DNA from: Rufibacter radiotolerans
GTDB taxonomy: Bacteria; Bacteroidota; Bacteroidia; Cytophagales; Hymenobacteraceae
Length of the DNA stretch: 64,000 bases
Assembly (NCBI RefSeq): GCF_001078055.1
Contig: NZ_CP010777.1
Coordinates: 3,873,001-3,937,000, forward strand
Direction of reading: 5' to 3'
The stretch's first letter is position 1. Every line of letters begins with the position of its first letter. Under the pieces are notes generated by a model. It was not told where the DNA came from. It made no database searches and worked only from the letters and a program-made list of their open reading frames with translations. Below are positions 1 to 8,244 of the stretch, in pieces. Position numbers and translations under genes: made by a program.

Positions 1-336
1 CGCCGCCTAAAGCTGGGACCGGTGCAGCACCCGTTCCTGGACACTTTGTCGGTTTGCCGGTTGCGCCAACCCTCGCCGCGCAGCCTACCCGACATGTGCA
101 AGGCCTATGGCATTCCGTTGAGCCGCTGGCACCGGGCCTTACCAGACGCCACTGCCACCTGGCACCTGCTTCATCGCCTGCATGAGGAAAGCTCTCTGGA
201 GGACATGCGCAACAAACTGGTGCTTAACCCCAAATACGGCACTCCTTTCTGGCTTCCGCCGCTGGCCGAGCTTTTGCCTTATAAAGATTCTTCCTCCTTT
301 TCACAGGACACCTCATCACCCACTGAACAACCGTAG
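1..336 (+). CDS. DnaQ-like 3'-5' exonuclease, C-terminal part (partial)
   Basis: The frame is open from the first base of the window, so the 5' part of the gene lies outside. The visible 111 residues carry an H-R-A-L-P-D stretch (HxxxxD), the ExoIII motif of DEDDh exonucleases, preceded by a segment resembling the ExoII region (P-F-L-D-T-L) and by C-K-A-Y-G-I-P. This matches the RNase T / DNA polymerase III epsilon exonuclease fold, which removes nucleotides from 3' ends. The last 30 residues are Ser/Pro rich and look like a disordered tail. Whether it is a proofreading subunit or a stand-alone exonuclease cannot be told without the N-terminus. Confidence 0.7.
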   Translation, partial: RRLKLGPVQHPFLDTLSVCRLRQPSPRSLPDMCKAYGIPLSRWHRALPDATATWHLLHRLHEESSLEDMRNKLVLNPKYGTPFWLPPLAELLPYKDSSSFSQDTSSPTEQP

Positions 337-713
337 CGAACAGGTAATCAATATTTTATAACAAAACCAAGGACTCTTACTTTGAAACGCAGTAACAAGC
401 ACCGTATTTCTCTTTTGAAAACGCCGTATTTATTCACCCTACCCTTATACAGAAGCCTGCGTTTAAAGGCATAAAGAACTGATTCAACCACCAAGAAATT
501 TAGCACTTTCCTGATATAGGGAAAAGCGAGTTCACCTTGCTTTCAGGCGCGTCTTTTAGCGTAGATTTCTCATGAAAGCGACCAGTATCACCCGGCAAGG
601 AAACTACCTGTTTCCACAAAAAAGGGGGAGCTTTGCGGCTCCCCCTTTTGCTTTTTTTGTTGTTTTAATTTTTTGGCTGTTGCCAGATGCTACGGCAGAA
701 GTTAGTCAGGCTT
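337..713. other. intergenic region, no gene seen
   Basis: The stretch between the exonuclease and the convergent NYN/CSD gene. Apart from the G/C-rich hairpin at 626-652 I see no conserved coding frame, RNA gene or repeat. The short reading frame at 572-805 runs through the terminator and overlaps the next gene, so it is not taken as real. Confidence 0.5.
621..656. terminator. bidirectional intrinsic terminator
   Basis: Hairpin with arms GGGGGAGC and GCTCCCCC around a short loop, preceded by an A-run and followed by a T-rich tract, so it can act on both strands. It sits downstream of the minus-strand NYN/CSD gene and could also stop read-through from the exonuclease. Confidence 0.75.
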
Positions 714-1607
714 CTACAGCAGTTTTATACTCTTGGCCACGTCATTGCCTTCCTCATCTTTCTCAATGTCAAACTCCACGCGGTCACCCACGTGCAGCTC
801 ATTGAAATCTGTGTCTATCACGTTGGTGAAATGGAAGAACAGGTTGTTGGGCGGGAATTTGATAAAGCCATAGCCGTTCTTGAGGCTCATGATCTCGCCT
901 TCGCCGTGGTCGGGTTGTTCATCGTCTTTCAAGACGGGCGTGGTGCGTTTCTGATCTGGCTGCACAAAGAAGCGCTGGATGGAAGCGTCATTGTTGGCAA
1001 TGGCCTGGTCAATGATGCCGTGCATGGCCATGGGGTAGGTTACCTCTGCCAGCAGGTCTTGTGACGGGCGCGTGGTCATGCGCTGACCGTTGTCTGTAGT
1101 GTATTCAAACTCCCAGGTCATGGCCATTACGCGGGTACCCAGGGTGTTCACTTTACGCACCAGGGGTACGTAGTCTCCGTCTGAGGAGATGAGCACCAGC
1201 ACATCAAAACGCTTGTAAAATGCCTGTTCAAAGGCCTCCAGGGCTAACCACACGTCTATTCCGCGCTCCTGCTTGTACCCTTCCGGCGTAGTGCGCACCG
1301 GCAGGTAATGGGTAGTAACGCCTTCAGACATGAGAATGTCATCAAACACGCGGTCCCAGTAAAGGGTGTCGCCGCGTTGGCTGGCCTCATAGGCGTTCAG
1401 CCTTCCCCTGAAATAATGGGCATCTACAATTCGGCAAAAACGCGGTTCCACGTTTTCCTCTTCGGCTACCTGATCTCTGATGAATTCATGTAGCCCCGAA
1501 ATGCTGATGCGGCGCTTGCGCTGGTGGCCATACGCATAATAGTTACTAACCTGTAAGAAGTAATTGCCGTCATAGAAGACGCCAATCCTCACTAGTTTGT
1601 CCTGCAT
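714..1607 (-). CDS. NYN domain (LabA/DUF88-like) plus cold-shock domain protein
   Basis: 297 residues. The N-terminal half has the acidic NYN pattern of PIN-like nucleases: F-Y-D-G-N-Y (D13, N15), G-I-D-V-W (D118) and S-S-D-G-D-Y (D143, D145), expected to coordinate Mg2+ for RNA cleavage. Residues about 229-297 form a cold-shock/OB domain with RNP-like N-G-Y-G-F-I-K-F and L-F-F-H-F. The combination suggests a cytoplasmic RNA-binding endoribonuclease in which the CSD helps bind RNA. Such NYN-CSD fusions are common in Bacteroidota but their substrate is not established. Transcribed alone, with a strong hairpin downstream and a long AT-rich region upstream. Confidence 0.82.
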   Translation of the reverse strand: MQDKLVRIGVFYDGNYFLQVSNYYAYGHQRKRRISISGLHEFIRDQVAEEENVEPRFCRIVDAHYFRGRLNAYEASQRGDTLYWDRVFDDILMSEGVTTHYLPVRTTPEGYKQERGIDVWLALEAFEQAFYKRFDVLVLISSDGDYVPLVRKVNTLGTRVMAMTWEFEYTTDNGQRMTTRPSQDLLAEVTYPMAMHGIIDQAIANNDASIQRFFVQPDQKRTTPVLKDDEQPDHGEGEIMSLKNGYGFIKFPPNNLFFHFTNVIDTDFNELHVGDRVEFDIEKDEEGNDVAKSIKLL

Positions 1608-2316
1608 GTTGTTGTCGGTTTTTACGTTTGTCTGTTTATTCTTTTATCTGTTTCACTATTAAACTAGAAGAGAGGGAGAATTGGCAATAAGCAAGCGGAG
1701 AGGAAACAGAAATACTAAAGGAGATGGGGGAAGCAGGCATTAGAGTTAGTTACTAAGAAAGAACCTAAATTATTAAATCTGCTATATCTTATAGAATTCC
1801 TATAAACCAATCGGGGGAACCACATTCTTATTCAATTCTCACTTCCTGGTGAGCATAGGCACCTTCTTTTGATGCCGGTATTTGTTTACTGATAAGTTTG
1901 TTAACTATGCTACGGAAAAATAACAAGCACCTTTCCGCCAATGAATATTCTCCAAAAGTATACATTCATTGGTTAGGTGACAACCTAAATTATTAACGTT
2001 CTATTTCTCTGTTCTAGTACGTACGTATTTCCCTGGTTTCGCATCTAGCAGGAAAGGCAAAAACTACCATTATCCTGTTTAAAAAGAACGTCTCTAAACC
2101 GCTTCTCTGAAGACAGTTATTACCGTGAAAAATTCATCTGCAAGGTGCCTACGGTGGGTAGAAAGCAACTAAAAACCGCGAGGCCGGCGTACCAAAAAAG
2201 GCAACCTGGTTTTTCTCACCTTCCTTCTGTTATATAAAACTAGTTTTGCTCCATATTGTTGAAAATTTTTATAGTATTGCCCAGGATTCTATGTAGAGAT
2301 AGTTTTCCCCCAAGCC

Positions 2317-2355
2317 AAACGCCCTACTAATCTCCGTTGATCAGTAGGGCGTTTT
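2317..2355. terminator. terminator downstream of kbl
   Basis: Perfect 12-base arms AAACGCCCTACT and AGTAGGGCGTTT with a 14-base loop, T-run on the plus strand and AAAs at the start of the stem that read as T on the minus strand. Serves kbl transcripts coming from the right. Confidence 0.7.
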
Positions 2356-2356
2356 T

Positions 2357-2387
2357 GCGTTGTTTTCAGGAAAACAGGCCAGAAACG
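2357..2387. repeat. palindromic repeat copy 1 (partial)
   Basis: Inner stem GTTTTC/GAAAAC with flanking GCGTT ... AAACG; the left GGCC block is missing. Ends 4 bases from the kbl stop codon. Confidence 0.6.
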
Positions 2388-2391
2388 GGAA

Positions 2392-3585
2392 TTAGCTTTT
2401 CAGCACGCCCAGTTCTCTGCCTACCTCGGTGAAGGCCTGAATGGCGCGGTCCAGGTGCTCCTGGGTATGCTCCGCGGAAAGCTGCACGCGAATACGGGCT
2501 GCTCCCTTGGCCACTACCGGGTAATAGAACCCAATCACGTAAATGCCTTTCTCCAGCATCTTGGCCGCAAACTCCTGCGCCAGCTTTGCCTCATACAGCA
2601 TTACGGGCACAATAGGGTGCACACCCGGCTTAATGTCAAACCCGGCGGCGGTCATTTTCTCCCTGAAGTATTTGGTGTTCCACTCCAGGCGGTCCCGCAG
2701 CTCAGTGGTAGAGCTTAGCAGTTCCAGCACTGCCAATGAGCCACCTACAATGGCCGGGGCCAGGGAGTTGGAGAACAGGTACGGGCGCGAGCGCTGGCGA
2801 AGCATTTCCACAATCTCTTTCCGGCCGGAAGTGAATCCGCCCATGGCGCCACCCAGGGCTTTGCCCAGCGTACCCGTGATGATGTCCACGCGGCCCATCA
2901 CGTTGTGGTGCTCATGCGTACCGCGGCCGGTCTTGCCAATAAAACCACTGGAGTGGCACTCATCTACCATTACCAGCGCCTTGTATTGGTCGGCTAGGTC
3001 ACAGATCTTATCCAGCTGGGCAATGGTGCCGTCCATGGAGAAAGAGCCGTCGGTGACAATGATGCGGTGCTTGGCGCCCTGGCTTTCCTGCAGTTTGGCT
3101 TCCAGGTCTTGCATGTTGTTGTGCTCATAGCGGTAGCGCTGGGCCTTGCACAGGCGCACACCGTCAATGATAGAGGCATGGTTCAACGCATCTGAAATGA
3201 TGGCGCTCTGTTCATCAAACAAAGGCTCAAATACCCCGCCGTTGGCGTCAAAGGCGGCGGCGTACAGAATGGTGTCCTCGGTGCCCAGGAACTCGGCCAG
3301 CTTGGCCTCCAGCTCTTTGTGGATGTCTTGGGTTCCGCAGATAAACCGCACCGAGCTCATCCCAAACCCGTGGGTGTCAATGGTGCGTTTAGCGGCCTCA
3401 ATCACGGCCGGGTGTGACGACAGGCCCAGGTAATTGTTGGCGCAGAAATTAAGCACCGCGCCCGTCTGCTGGGTCTTGATCTCAGCGTGCTGCGGGGTGG
3501 TGATAATACGCTCTTCTTTATATAAGCCGTTGGCTTTGATCTCAAAAAGTTGCTGCTCTAAATCTGGTTTAAGCGTCTCGTACAT
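2392..3585 (-). CDS. kbl: glycine C-acetyltransferase (2-amino-3-ketobutyrate CoA ligase)
   Basis: 397 residues, the normal length of Kbl. It is a PLP enzyme of the alpha-oxoamine synthase family that cleaves 2-amino-3-ketobutyrate with CoA into glycine and acetyl-CoA. The PLP-binding lysine is K242 in T-L-G-K-A-L-G-G, and V-D-E-C-H-S-S-G (D208, H211) is the cofactor-contacting segment. Residues such as N-N-Y-L-G-L near position 50 are typical of the family; 8-amino-7-oxononanoate synthase and serine palmitoyltransferase are related, but the overall sequence reads as Kbl. An SDR-type threonine dehydrogenase lies 1.1 kb away on the other strand, which supports a role in threonine breakdown. 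It starts 52 bases downstream of the repeat-tailed protein gene on the same strand, so the two may be co-transcribed. Confidence 0.93.
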   Translation of the reverse strand: MYETLKPDLEQQLFEIKANGLYKEERIITTPQHAEIKTQQTGAVLNFCANNYLGLSSHPAVIEAAKRTIDTHGFGMSSVRFICGTQDIHKELEAKLAEFLGTEDTILYAAAFDANGGVFEPLFDEQSAIISDALNHASIIDGVRLCKAQRYRYEHNNMQDLEAKLQESQGAKHRIIVTDGSFSMDGTIAQLDKICDLADQYKALVMVDECHSSGFIGKTGRGTHEHHNVMGRVDIITGTLGKALGGAMGGFTSGRKEIVEMLRQRSRPYLFSNSLAPAIVGGSLAVLELLSSTTELRDRLEWNTKYFREKMTAAGFDIKPGVHPIVPVMLYEAKLAQEFAAKMLEKGIYVIGFYYPVVAKGAARIRVQLSAEHTQEHLDRAIQAFTEVGRELGVLKS

Positions 3586-3637
3586 AGTGGTTGCGTTTTA
3601 GGCGTTCGGGGTTATGGTGTGTTTACGTTCTAAGAAA

Positions 3638-4570
3638 TTATTCAGGCTTCTCCGCCTCACTGCCCGAGGGCGAAGGCCGTTTGAAAACGGGCCGCGGCCG
3701 CGGAGGTTTGGCAAGTTCCTGGACTGGAGGTTCTGGAAAATCCGTTTCCGTTTTAGGGGTGTTTTCTGCCAAACTGCCTGAAACTAGCGGCTCTGCTGCT
3801 ACAGGTTTTTCGCTCTCCCCGGGGGCAGGCCTTTTGAAAACCGGTCTGGGCCTGGGCGATTTGGGTTTGGTCTCTTCCGCCGGCGGCGCGGTTTCCGGCA
3901 AAGCGGTTTCCGGGGCTGGCGGCTCCGCCGAGGGTTCCGTGGAAGCAGCGGTTGCCTCAGGAGCAGAAGCGGGCCCTTTGAACACCGGGCGCGGGCGCGA
4001 TGGCTTTGCTGCCAGGGTCTTCGGGGCCGTGGTTTCTTGAGTATAAGCTGGAAGATTGGTTTCCTTTTCTGCCTCGGCAGCAGCAGTATCAGCCTCCACA
4101 GCTGGTGCCTCTGGGGCCGGGCGTTTGAAGACCGGTCTGGCGCGGCCAGGTTTAGGCGTGGCTTTTTCAACATCTTCCGCAGAAGTAGGCGTGGGCACCG
4201 TTCGCTCTACAGAAGGCGTCTCTTCGTTGGAAAGCTGGGCAATGATCTCGGCCGGCGGCCGATTTACCGGAGTGGTCTCCGCAGATGGTTGCTCAGCAGA
4301 TTCCTTGGTGGGTGCGGCCCGGCGGGCAACGGCTCTGGGCCGGGCCGGGGCTGCAGTAACTGCCTCCTTTTGCGCGCTGGCCAAGGTGGGTTCGGGGACC
4401 AACAGGTAGCGACGGCGTACGTCATTGAGCACCATCTTTACCGAGTTGTAAAAACTATTGGGGTGCATTTGGGCGTATAGGTCCTGCCAACGGGCATACC
4501 GCACCGGATCATCGGCCGAAAAGGCCGCTTCAGCAATGCGCCGTTTCATCAGAAACTCTGAAAAAGTCAT
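3638..4570 (-). CDS. unknown protein with four RPRPVFKRP motifs in a disordered tail
   Basis: I do not recognise this gene. The frame is open further upstream (to 4744) but that part is low-complexity and overlaps the divergent gene's promoter, so I start at the ATG of M-T-F-S-E-F-L (310 residues). Residues 1-57 look like a small folded domain rich in aromatic and charged residues (E-F-L-M-K-R-R, A-R-W-Q-D-L-Y, V-K-M-V-L-N-D-V-R-R-R-Y). Residues 58-310 are Pro/Ala/Glu-rich and probably disordered, carrying R-[AP]-R-P-V-F-K-[RG]-P at 143-151, 192-200, 240-248 and 291-299, about 50 residues apart; a degenerate version lies at 76-87. No signal peptide or membrane segment, so cytoplasmic. It lies between the two threonine catabolism genes and directly upstream of kbl. 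Confidence 0.72.
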   Translation of the reverse strand: MTFSEFLMKRRIAEAAFSADDPVRYARWQDLYAQMHPNSFYNSVKMVLNDVRRRYLLVPEPTLASAQKEAVTAAPARPRAVARRAAPTKESAEQPSAETTPVNRPPAEIIAQLSNEETPSVERTVPTPTSAEDVEKATPKPGRARPVFKRPAPEAPAVEADTAAAEAEKETNLPAYTQETTAPKTLAAKPSRPRPVFKGPASAPEATAASTEPSAEPPAPETALPETAPPAEETKPKSPRPRPVFKRPAPGESEKPVAAEPLVSGSLAENTPKTETDFPEPPVQELAKPPRPRPVFKRPSPSGSEAEKPE

Positions 4571-4596
4571 AGAGGCAGTACGCTGGTTCCCACTTC

Positions 4597-4604
4597 CAAA
4601 GATA
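4597..4604 (-). promoter_or_regulatory. possible -7 promoter element
   Basis: Reads TATCTTTG on the minus strand, an exact match to the Bacteroidota -7 consensus TAnnTTTG, 27 bases before the chosen start of the repeat-tailed protein. No clear -33 TTTG is seen at the usual distance. It supports the internal start codon. Confidence 0.4.
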
Positions 4605-4630
4605 CAAAACCTGTGCAGTCTCCCATATTT

Positions 4631-4659
4631 TTTGGAGCCACTTGAATAACGTACATTTG
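4631..4659 (+). promoter_or_regulatory. possible promoter of threonine dehydrogenase
   Basis: TTTG at 4631-4634 and TACATTTG at 4652-4659, matching the -33 and -7 elements of Bacteroidota promoters, although the 17-base spacer is a little short. The start codon follows 20 bases after the -7 element. Confidence 0.45.
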
Positions 4660-4679
4660 TTTTCCTATTCAGCACCTGC

Positions 4680-5642
4680 ATGACAAGACAAAAAAATGCC
4701 ATTTTAGTGATAGGCGCCTGCGGACAGTTGGGCTCTGAACTCACCCTGGAACTCAGGAAACTCTACGGCAACGCCAACGTGGTAGCCGCCGACATTCAAT
4801 ACCCCAAGCAAGCCGAGCTGCGCGAGACCGGGCCCTTTGAGATAGTGGACGTGCTCACGCCCCAACACCTGGCAGACCTGGCCGCCAAATACAAGTTCGA
4901 CCAGATTTACCACCTGGCGGCTATCCTGTCGGCTACCGGCGAGAAGAACCCCAAGTTTGCCTGGCGCCTGAACATGGACGGCCTCTTCAACGTGCTGGAC
5001 TTTGCCCTGGAGCAGAAGGTGGAGAAAGTGTATTGGCCGTCTTCCATCGCGGTTTTCGGCCCTAATACGCCCCGCCAGAACACGCCCCAGGACACCATCA
5101 TGGACCCCAACACGGTCTACGGCATCAGTAAACAGGCCGGCGAGCGCTGGTGCGAGTACTATTTTCTGAAATACGGACTGGACGTGCGCAGCCTGCGCTA
5201 CCCCGGCCTTATCGGGTACAAAGCCCTGCCCGGCGGCGGCACCACCGACTACGCCGTGGACATTTACCATCAGGCCCTGGCCAAAGGCACCTACAAGTGC
5301 TTCCTGAGCGAGAACACCCGCCTGCCCATGATGTACATGCCAGATGCCCTCAAAGGCACCCTGGATCTGATGCACGCGCCCCTGGAGCAGGTGAAAGTGC
5401 GGTCATCCTATAACCTGGCCGCCATGAGCTTTACCCCCCAGGAGATCACCGCCAGCATTCAGCGCCACTACCCAGACTTTACCATTACGTATGAGCCAGA
5501 CGGCCGCCAACAAATTGCAGACAGCTGGCCGCAGAGCATCAATGACAGCGCTGCCCGCCAGGACTGGGGCTGGCAACCTAGCTTCACCCTGGACACCATG
5601 ACCGATGACATGCTCCTGAACCTGAAACGCACCAATAACTAG
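4680..5642 (+). CDS. L-threonine 3-dehydrogenase, SDR (GalE-like) type
   Basis: 320 residues of the extended short-chain dehydrogenase fold. G-A-C-G-Q-L-G (12-18) is the NAD-binding GxxGxxG motif, S121-S122 precede the catalytic pair Y147 and K151 in Y-G-I-S-K. Sequence style (W-P-S-S-I-A-V-F-G, L-R-Y-P-G-L-I-G-Y) is that of the epimerase-like L-threonine dehydrogenases, which oxidise threonine to 2-amino-3-ketobutyrate with NAD+. The product is the substrate of Kbl, encoded 1.1 kb away in the opposite direction. It is unrelated to the zinc-dependent Tdh of E. coli. A strong terminator follows the stop codon, so the gene is probably monocistronic. Confidence 0.88.
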   Translation: MTRQKNAILVIGACGQLGSELTLELRKLYGNANVVAADIQYPKQAELRETGPFEIVDVLTPQHLADLAAKYKFDQIYHLAAILSATGEKNPKFAWRLNMDGLFNVLDFALEQKVEKVYWPSSIAVFGPNTPRQNTPQDTIMDPNTVYGISKQAGERWCEYYFLKYGLDVRSLRYPGLIGYKALPGGGTTDYAVDIYHQALAKGTYKCFLSENTRLPMMYMPDALKGTLDLMHAPLEQVKVRSSYNLAAMSFTPQEITASIQRHYPDFTITYEPDGRQQIADSWPQSINDSAARQDWGWQPSFTLDTMTDDMLLNLKRTNN

Positions 5643-5668
5643 CCCTTTGCCAGGAATTTGGGTTTGAA

Positions 5669-5705
5669 CACCCCGCCGTTGCAGAAACGGCGGGGTGTTT
5701 TGTTT
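5669..5705 (+). terminator. intrinsic terminator of threonine dehydrogenase
   Basis: Perfect 12-base arms CACCCCGCCGTT and AACGGCGGGGTG with a 5-base loop, followed by TTTTGTTTT. Confidence 0.85.
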
Positions 5706-5737
5706 TAGGGCCGTTTTCTGAAAAACAGGCACAAAAT
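5701..5737. repeat. palindromic repeat copy 2
   Basis: TGTTTTAGGGCCGTTTTC followed by GAAAAACAGGCAC-AAAATA; right outer arm degenerate. Directly follows the terminator hairpin. Confidence 0.7.
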
Positions 5738-5885
5738 AAGTGGTGCGCAAGGCAATAAATTTATCCTGTTCATTTCCACGGGCTTGCCTTTGAGGGGTGC
5801 TTCTTTGTAGCCAAAAGCTATTATTAATACGGAAGGCTTCTTTAATATTGCGGCTCGTTTAACCCCCTTATTAACCACTAGTACT

Positions 5886-6545
5886 ATGTTGAAGAAATTT
5901 TTCTTTGCCGCCACCTTCTGCCTTTCCCTGAGTTTTGCCGCGTCTGCCCAGGATTCCGGAGCCATTAAACCTGCTGCCGGTGAGGTAACCGGCGAGGTAC
6001 AGCTGAGCCTTTCAAGCGGCAACACCGTGGGTCTGAGCCTGAACCAGCTGCGCGGCCGCTACTTCCTGGCCCCAGACATGGCCGTGCGGGCGTCGTTCTC
6101 CCTTAGCCTGAACACCGAGGATTATGATGACAACTTCAACCGCAGCTCTTCCTATGTGTCTATTGCTCCCGGCATAGAGAAACACTTTGCGGGCACAGAC
6201 CGCCTGTCGCCGTACGTGGGCGCTGAGCTGAGCATCTCCAAGTTTTCTGCCCATGAGGAAAGCTCCTTTGAGGAAATTGAGGGTGCCTGGTCTAACGGCA
6301 ACGGCATTGCCAACCGCAACTACTTCGGGTTAGGCCTGGGGGCCGTGGCCGGCGCCGATTATTACTTTGCCAAGCATGTGTATTTAGGCGTGGAGTTTGG
6401 CCTGGGTTTCCAGTACAGAACCTACGGCGAGGTAGAGAGAGACCCTAAGAATTCTGGCAACACCATCACCTATGATGATGACCGCAACAACCTTTCCTTG
6501 AACCCAACCGTGAACACCGGCCTGCGCCTGGGCTTCGTGTTCTAG
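5886..6545 (+). CDS. outer-membrane beta-barrel (porin-like) protein
   Basis: 219 residues. A signal peptide (M-L-K-K-F-F-F-A-A-T ... A-S-A-Q, cleavage after about residue 21) is followed by alternating polar/hydrophobic strands such as Y-V-S-I-A-P-G-I, Y-V-G-A-E-L-S-I and N-T-G-L-R-L-G-F-V-F, ending in an aromatic residue, F, as expected for recognition by the BAM machinery. Length fits an 8-stranded barrel of the PF13568/OmpW-like type. No catalytic motif is seen; role probably structural or in small-molecule passage. Stands alone between two terminators. Confidence 0.75.
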   Translation: MLKKFFFAATFCLSLSFAASAQDSGAIKPAAGEVTGEVQLSLSSGNTVGLSLNQLRGRYFLAPDMAVRASFSLSLNTEDYDDNFNRSSSYVSIAPGIEKHFAGTDRLSPYVGAELSISKFSAHEESSFEEIEGAWSNGNGIANRNYFGLGLGAVAGADYYFAKHVYLGVEFGLGFQYRTYGEVERDPKNSGNTITYDDDRNNLSLNPTVNTGLRLGFVF

Positions 6546-6568
6546 TCTCCGGAAGGTTTACATCTCAG

Positions 6569-6602
6569 GCCCGGCAGTACCCAAAACTGCCGGGCTTTTT
6601 TG
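6569..6602 (+). terminator. intrinsic terminator of the beta-barrel gene
   Basis: Perfect 10-base arms GCCCGGCAGT and ACTGCCGGGC with a 7-base loop and a seven-T tail. Confidence 0.88.
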
Positions 6603-6617
6603 TGACCTATACTTTTT

Positions 6618-6655
6618 TGTTTTGGGGCTGTTTTTGGTAAAACAGGCCCAAAACA
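6618..6655. repeat. palindromic repeat copy 3
   Basis: TGTTTTGGGGCTGTTTT then AAAACAGGCCCAAAACA; near-perfect 17-base arms. Lies between the terminator and the DUF3891 gene. Confidence 0.85.
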
Positions 6656-6734
6656 GCATCTGCTCTTGCCTACAAAACCTTTGCGCGTGGTTCTCAGTTA
6701 AAAACGGCGGCGGCACCTTGGCGCCCACCACGCT

Positions 6735-7463
6735 ATGATTGTAAATACGCATGAGAAAGGATGGGAAATTATCTACCAGCAGGCGCACGCGCTGTTGGCG
6801 GCTGAGATAGGCTTCGCCTGGATGCCTGAGAAACACCCGCTCCATTTCATGCAGACCCTGGCCGCCATTGCCCAGCATGACGACGGGCAGAAAGACTGGA
6901 CCGGTCATTACGCCCTCACCGCCGCCGGCGCGCCCGCCAATTTCACGCAACTGCCCTTCGCGCTGCAGCAGGCGAGGCAGGTCATGAAAGAGGCCCGCTT
7001 CCAGGGCCGGTGGCGCAGCCTGCTCACCAGCATGCACCTATCTTTTTTGTATGAAGACCTGCGCGGGCAGAAAAAAGAGTGGGACGCGTTTCTGGACCAC
7101 CAGCTGGCCTGCCAAAAGGACTGGCGCCGGCAACTAAAAGTGACCAAACCCCAGGCGCAGTACGCCTATGATTTTATGCAGTGGTGCGACCGCCTTTCGC
7201 TCATCCTATGCAGAAATGAGCTACCTGAGATGGAGCGCGCCCTGGAGGTAAGCCACGGCCCAGACCAGATCCGCTATGAGGTGAAGTTACTGAAATCAGG
7301 CGCCGTGCAGCTGGAGCCCTGGCCGTTTGAGGCCCTTGAGCTGAGCCTGCAGGTAGAAGCCCGCTGCCTTAGACAGCTCCAGTTTGCCACTGACCAGGAA
7401 CTGGCCCAGGCCTTGAAACAGGCCCCTATCTACCTGAAGGAATGGCACCTGCAGAAACCCTGA
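6735..7463 (+). CDS. DUF3891 family protein
   Basis: 242 residues. The N-terminal pattern M-I-V ... Q-Q-A-H-A-L-L-A (H18) and H-D-D-G (48-51) followed by W fits the DUF3891 family, whose conserved His/Asp residues suggest a metal-binding HD-like helical fold; the reaction is not known. No signal peptide, so cytoplasmic. The gene stands alone. The start is placed at M-I-V-N, which is the usual family start, and it overlaps no other feature. Confidence 0.75.
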   Translation: MIVNTHEKGWEIIYQQAHALLAAEIGFAWMPEKHPLHFMQTLAAIAQHDDGQKDWTGHYALTAAGAPANFTQLPFALQQARQVMKEARFQGRWRSLLTSMHLSFLYEDLRGQKKEWDAFLDHQLACQKDWRRQLKVTKPQAQYAYDFMQWCDRLSLILCRNELPEMERALEVSHGPDQIRYEVKLLKSGAVQLEPWPFEALELSLQVEARCLRQLQFATDQELAQALKQAPIYLKEWHLQKP

Positions 7464-7641
7464 GACCAGAACGCGTCTCGCTCCCCTGGGTAGCCCCTCC
7501 CTGGCCTATATCTATGATTGCTTGTCTTTTAAAACCGCACTCCTCTCAAAAAAATACCGTATAAACCGCTATACCTCATTAACCTAAGCCTCATTTTGCA
7601 CGTTAGTAATAGCCTGAATTTATATTTCCTTTTATTCCCTA

Positions 7642-7971
7642 ATGGCTATTCAAACTTCTTCAGATAACGAATTACGCTCCATTATTTTCGCTAAAGACCG
7701 GGTAATTGTCATGTTTGTGGATGACAACTGCCAGATTTGCAAAGCCCTGGCCCCGGCCTACAAAAAATTCTCTGAGAACCCCACCTACCAAGACATCACC
7801 TTTCTGCAACTGGACTCGTCTGAGAACCCCGTTTCCAGCCAGGAAGTAAAGCTTAGCGGCACCCCTTTCTTTGCTATTTACTACAAAGGCACTTTACGTG
7901 ACTGCGCATTGTTGTCTACCGAAGAAAAGGTAAGAAAGTACCTGGACAAACTTTTGGTCTGCTGTGACTAG
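7642..7971 (+). CDS. thioredoxin-like protein
   Basis: 109 residues, the size of thioredoxin, with no signal peptide. C30-Q-I-C33 occupies the redox position after the strand V-I-V-M-F-V-D-D-N and S-G-T-P-F-F (T74-P75) supplies the cis-proline of the thioredoxin fold. CQIC instead of CGPC implies a different redox potential from housekeeping thioredoxin. Two more cysteines (V-C-C-D) sit at the very C-terminus, which is unusual and may allow intramolecular exchange or metal binding. Cytoplasmic reductase is the most likely role; the partner is unknown. Confidence 0.78.
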   Translation: MAIQTSSDNELRSIIFAKDRVIVMFVDDNCQICKALAPAYKKFSENPTYQDITFLQLDSSENPVSSQEVKLSGTPFFAIYYKGTLRDCALLSTEEKVRKYLDKLLVCCD

Positions 7972-7983
7972 AGATTGTTTTAA

Positions 7984-8143
7984 GAGCTTGTTTAAATTTT
8001 GATTCTGCCAGCGAAAAATGCTAGTATAAGGTTCTGCGGAAGCGGTTTTTAAGCAGCGTAGCAGCGCTACGGTGCGAGAAAAACGCAAACGCAGGGTCTT
8101 GCAATGGCGTTTTACAGCGCAAAAGACAAAATTAAACATGCTC
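7984..8143. mobile_element. MITE-like element, 160 bases, TAA target duplication
   Basis: Imperfect terminal inverted repeats GAGCTTGTTTAAATTTTG and CAAAATTAAACATGCTC bound a 160-base non-coding element. The trinucleotide TAA occurs directly outside both ends (7981-7983 and 8144-8146), consistent with a 3-base target duplication as made by some IS5-family transposases. The interior has small stems (GTAGCAGCGCTAC-like at about 8057-8071) and no reading frame. Confidence 0.65.
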
Positions 8144-8166
8144 TAAGTTTGGGGTAACCAAAAAAA

Positions 8167-8204
8167 GCGTTTTCAGCCCGTTTTTCAGAAAACAGCCCCG
8201 AAAC
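8167..8204. repeat. palindromic repeat copy 4
   Basis: GCGTTTTCAGCCCGTTTTTC then GAAAACAGCCCCGAAAC. One of few copies lying upstream of a gene: it ends 40 bases before the DUF4403 start. Confidence 0.75.
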
Positions 8205-8244
8205 AGGAATGCCTTCTGCCTCCATCCTTCATTTCTGAAACGGC

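Larger units (their letters stand above)
1608..2391. other. long intergenic region, AT-rich
   Basis: Nearly 780 bases without a convincing gene between two minus-strand genes. It holds an exact 15-base direct repeat at 1762-1776 and 1982-1996, an inverted repeat CCAATGAAT / ATTCATTGG at 1938-1946 and 1964-1972, a terminator hairpin at 2317-2354 and a partial copy of the palindromic repeat at 2357-2387. The part from about 2100 to 2230 is more GC-rich with several small stems and could hide a small RNA, but I cannot assign it to a known class. Confidence 0.5.

Noticed and set aside
4704..5375. 223-codon minus-strand frame opposite the threonine dehydrogenase
   Set aside because: Antisense shadow of a well-supported gene, with low-complexity Gly/Val/His composition.
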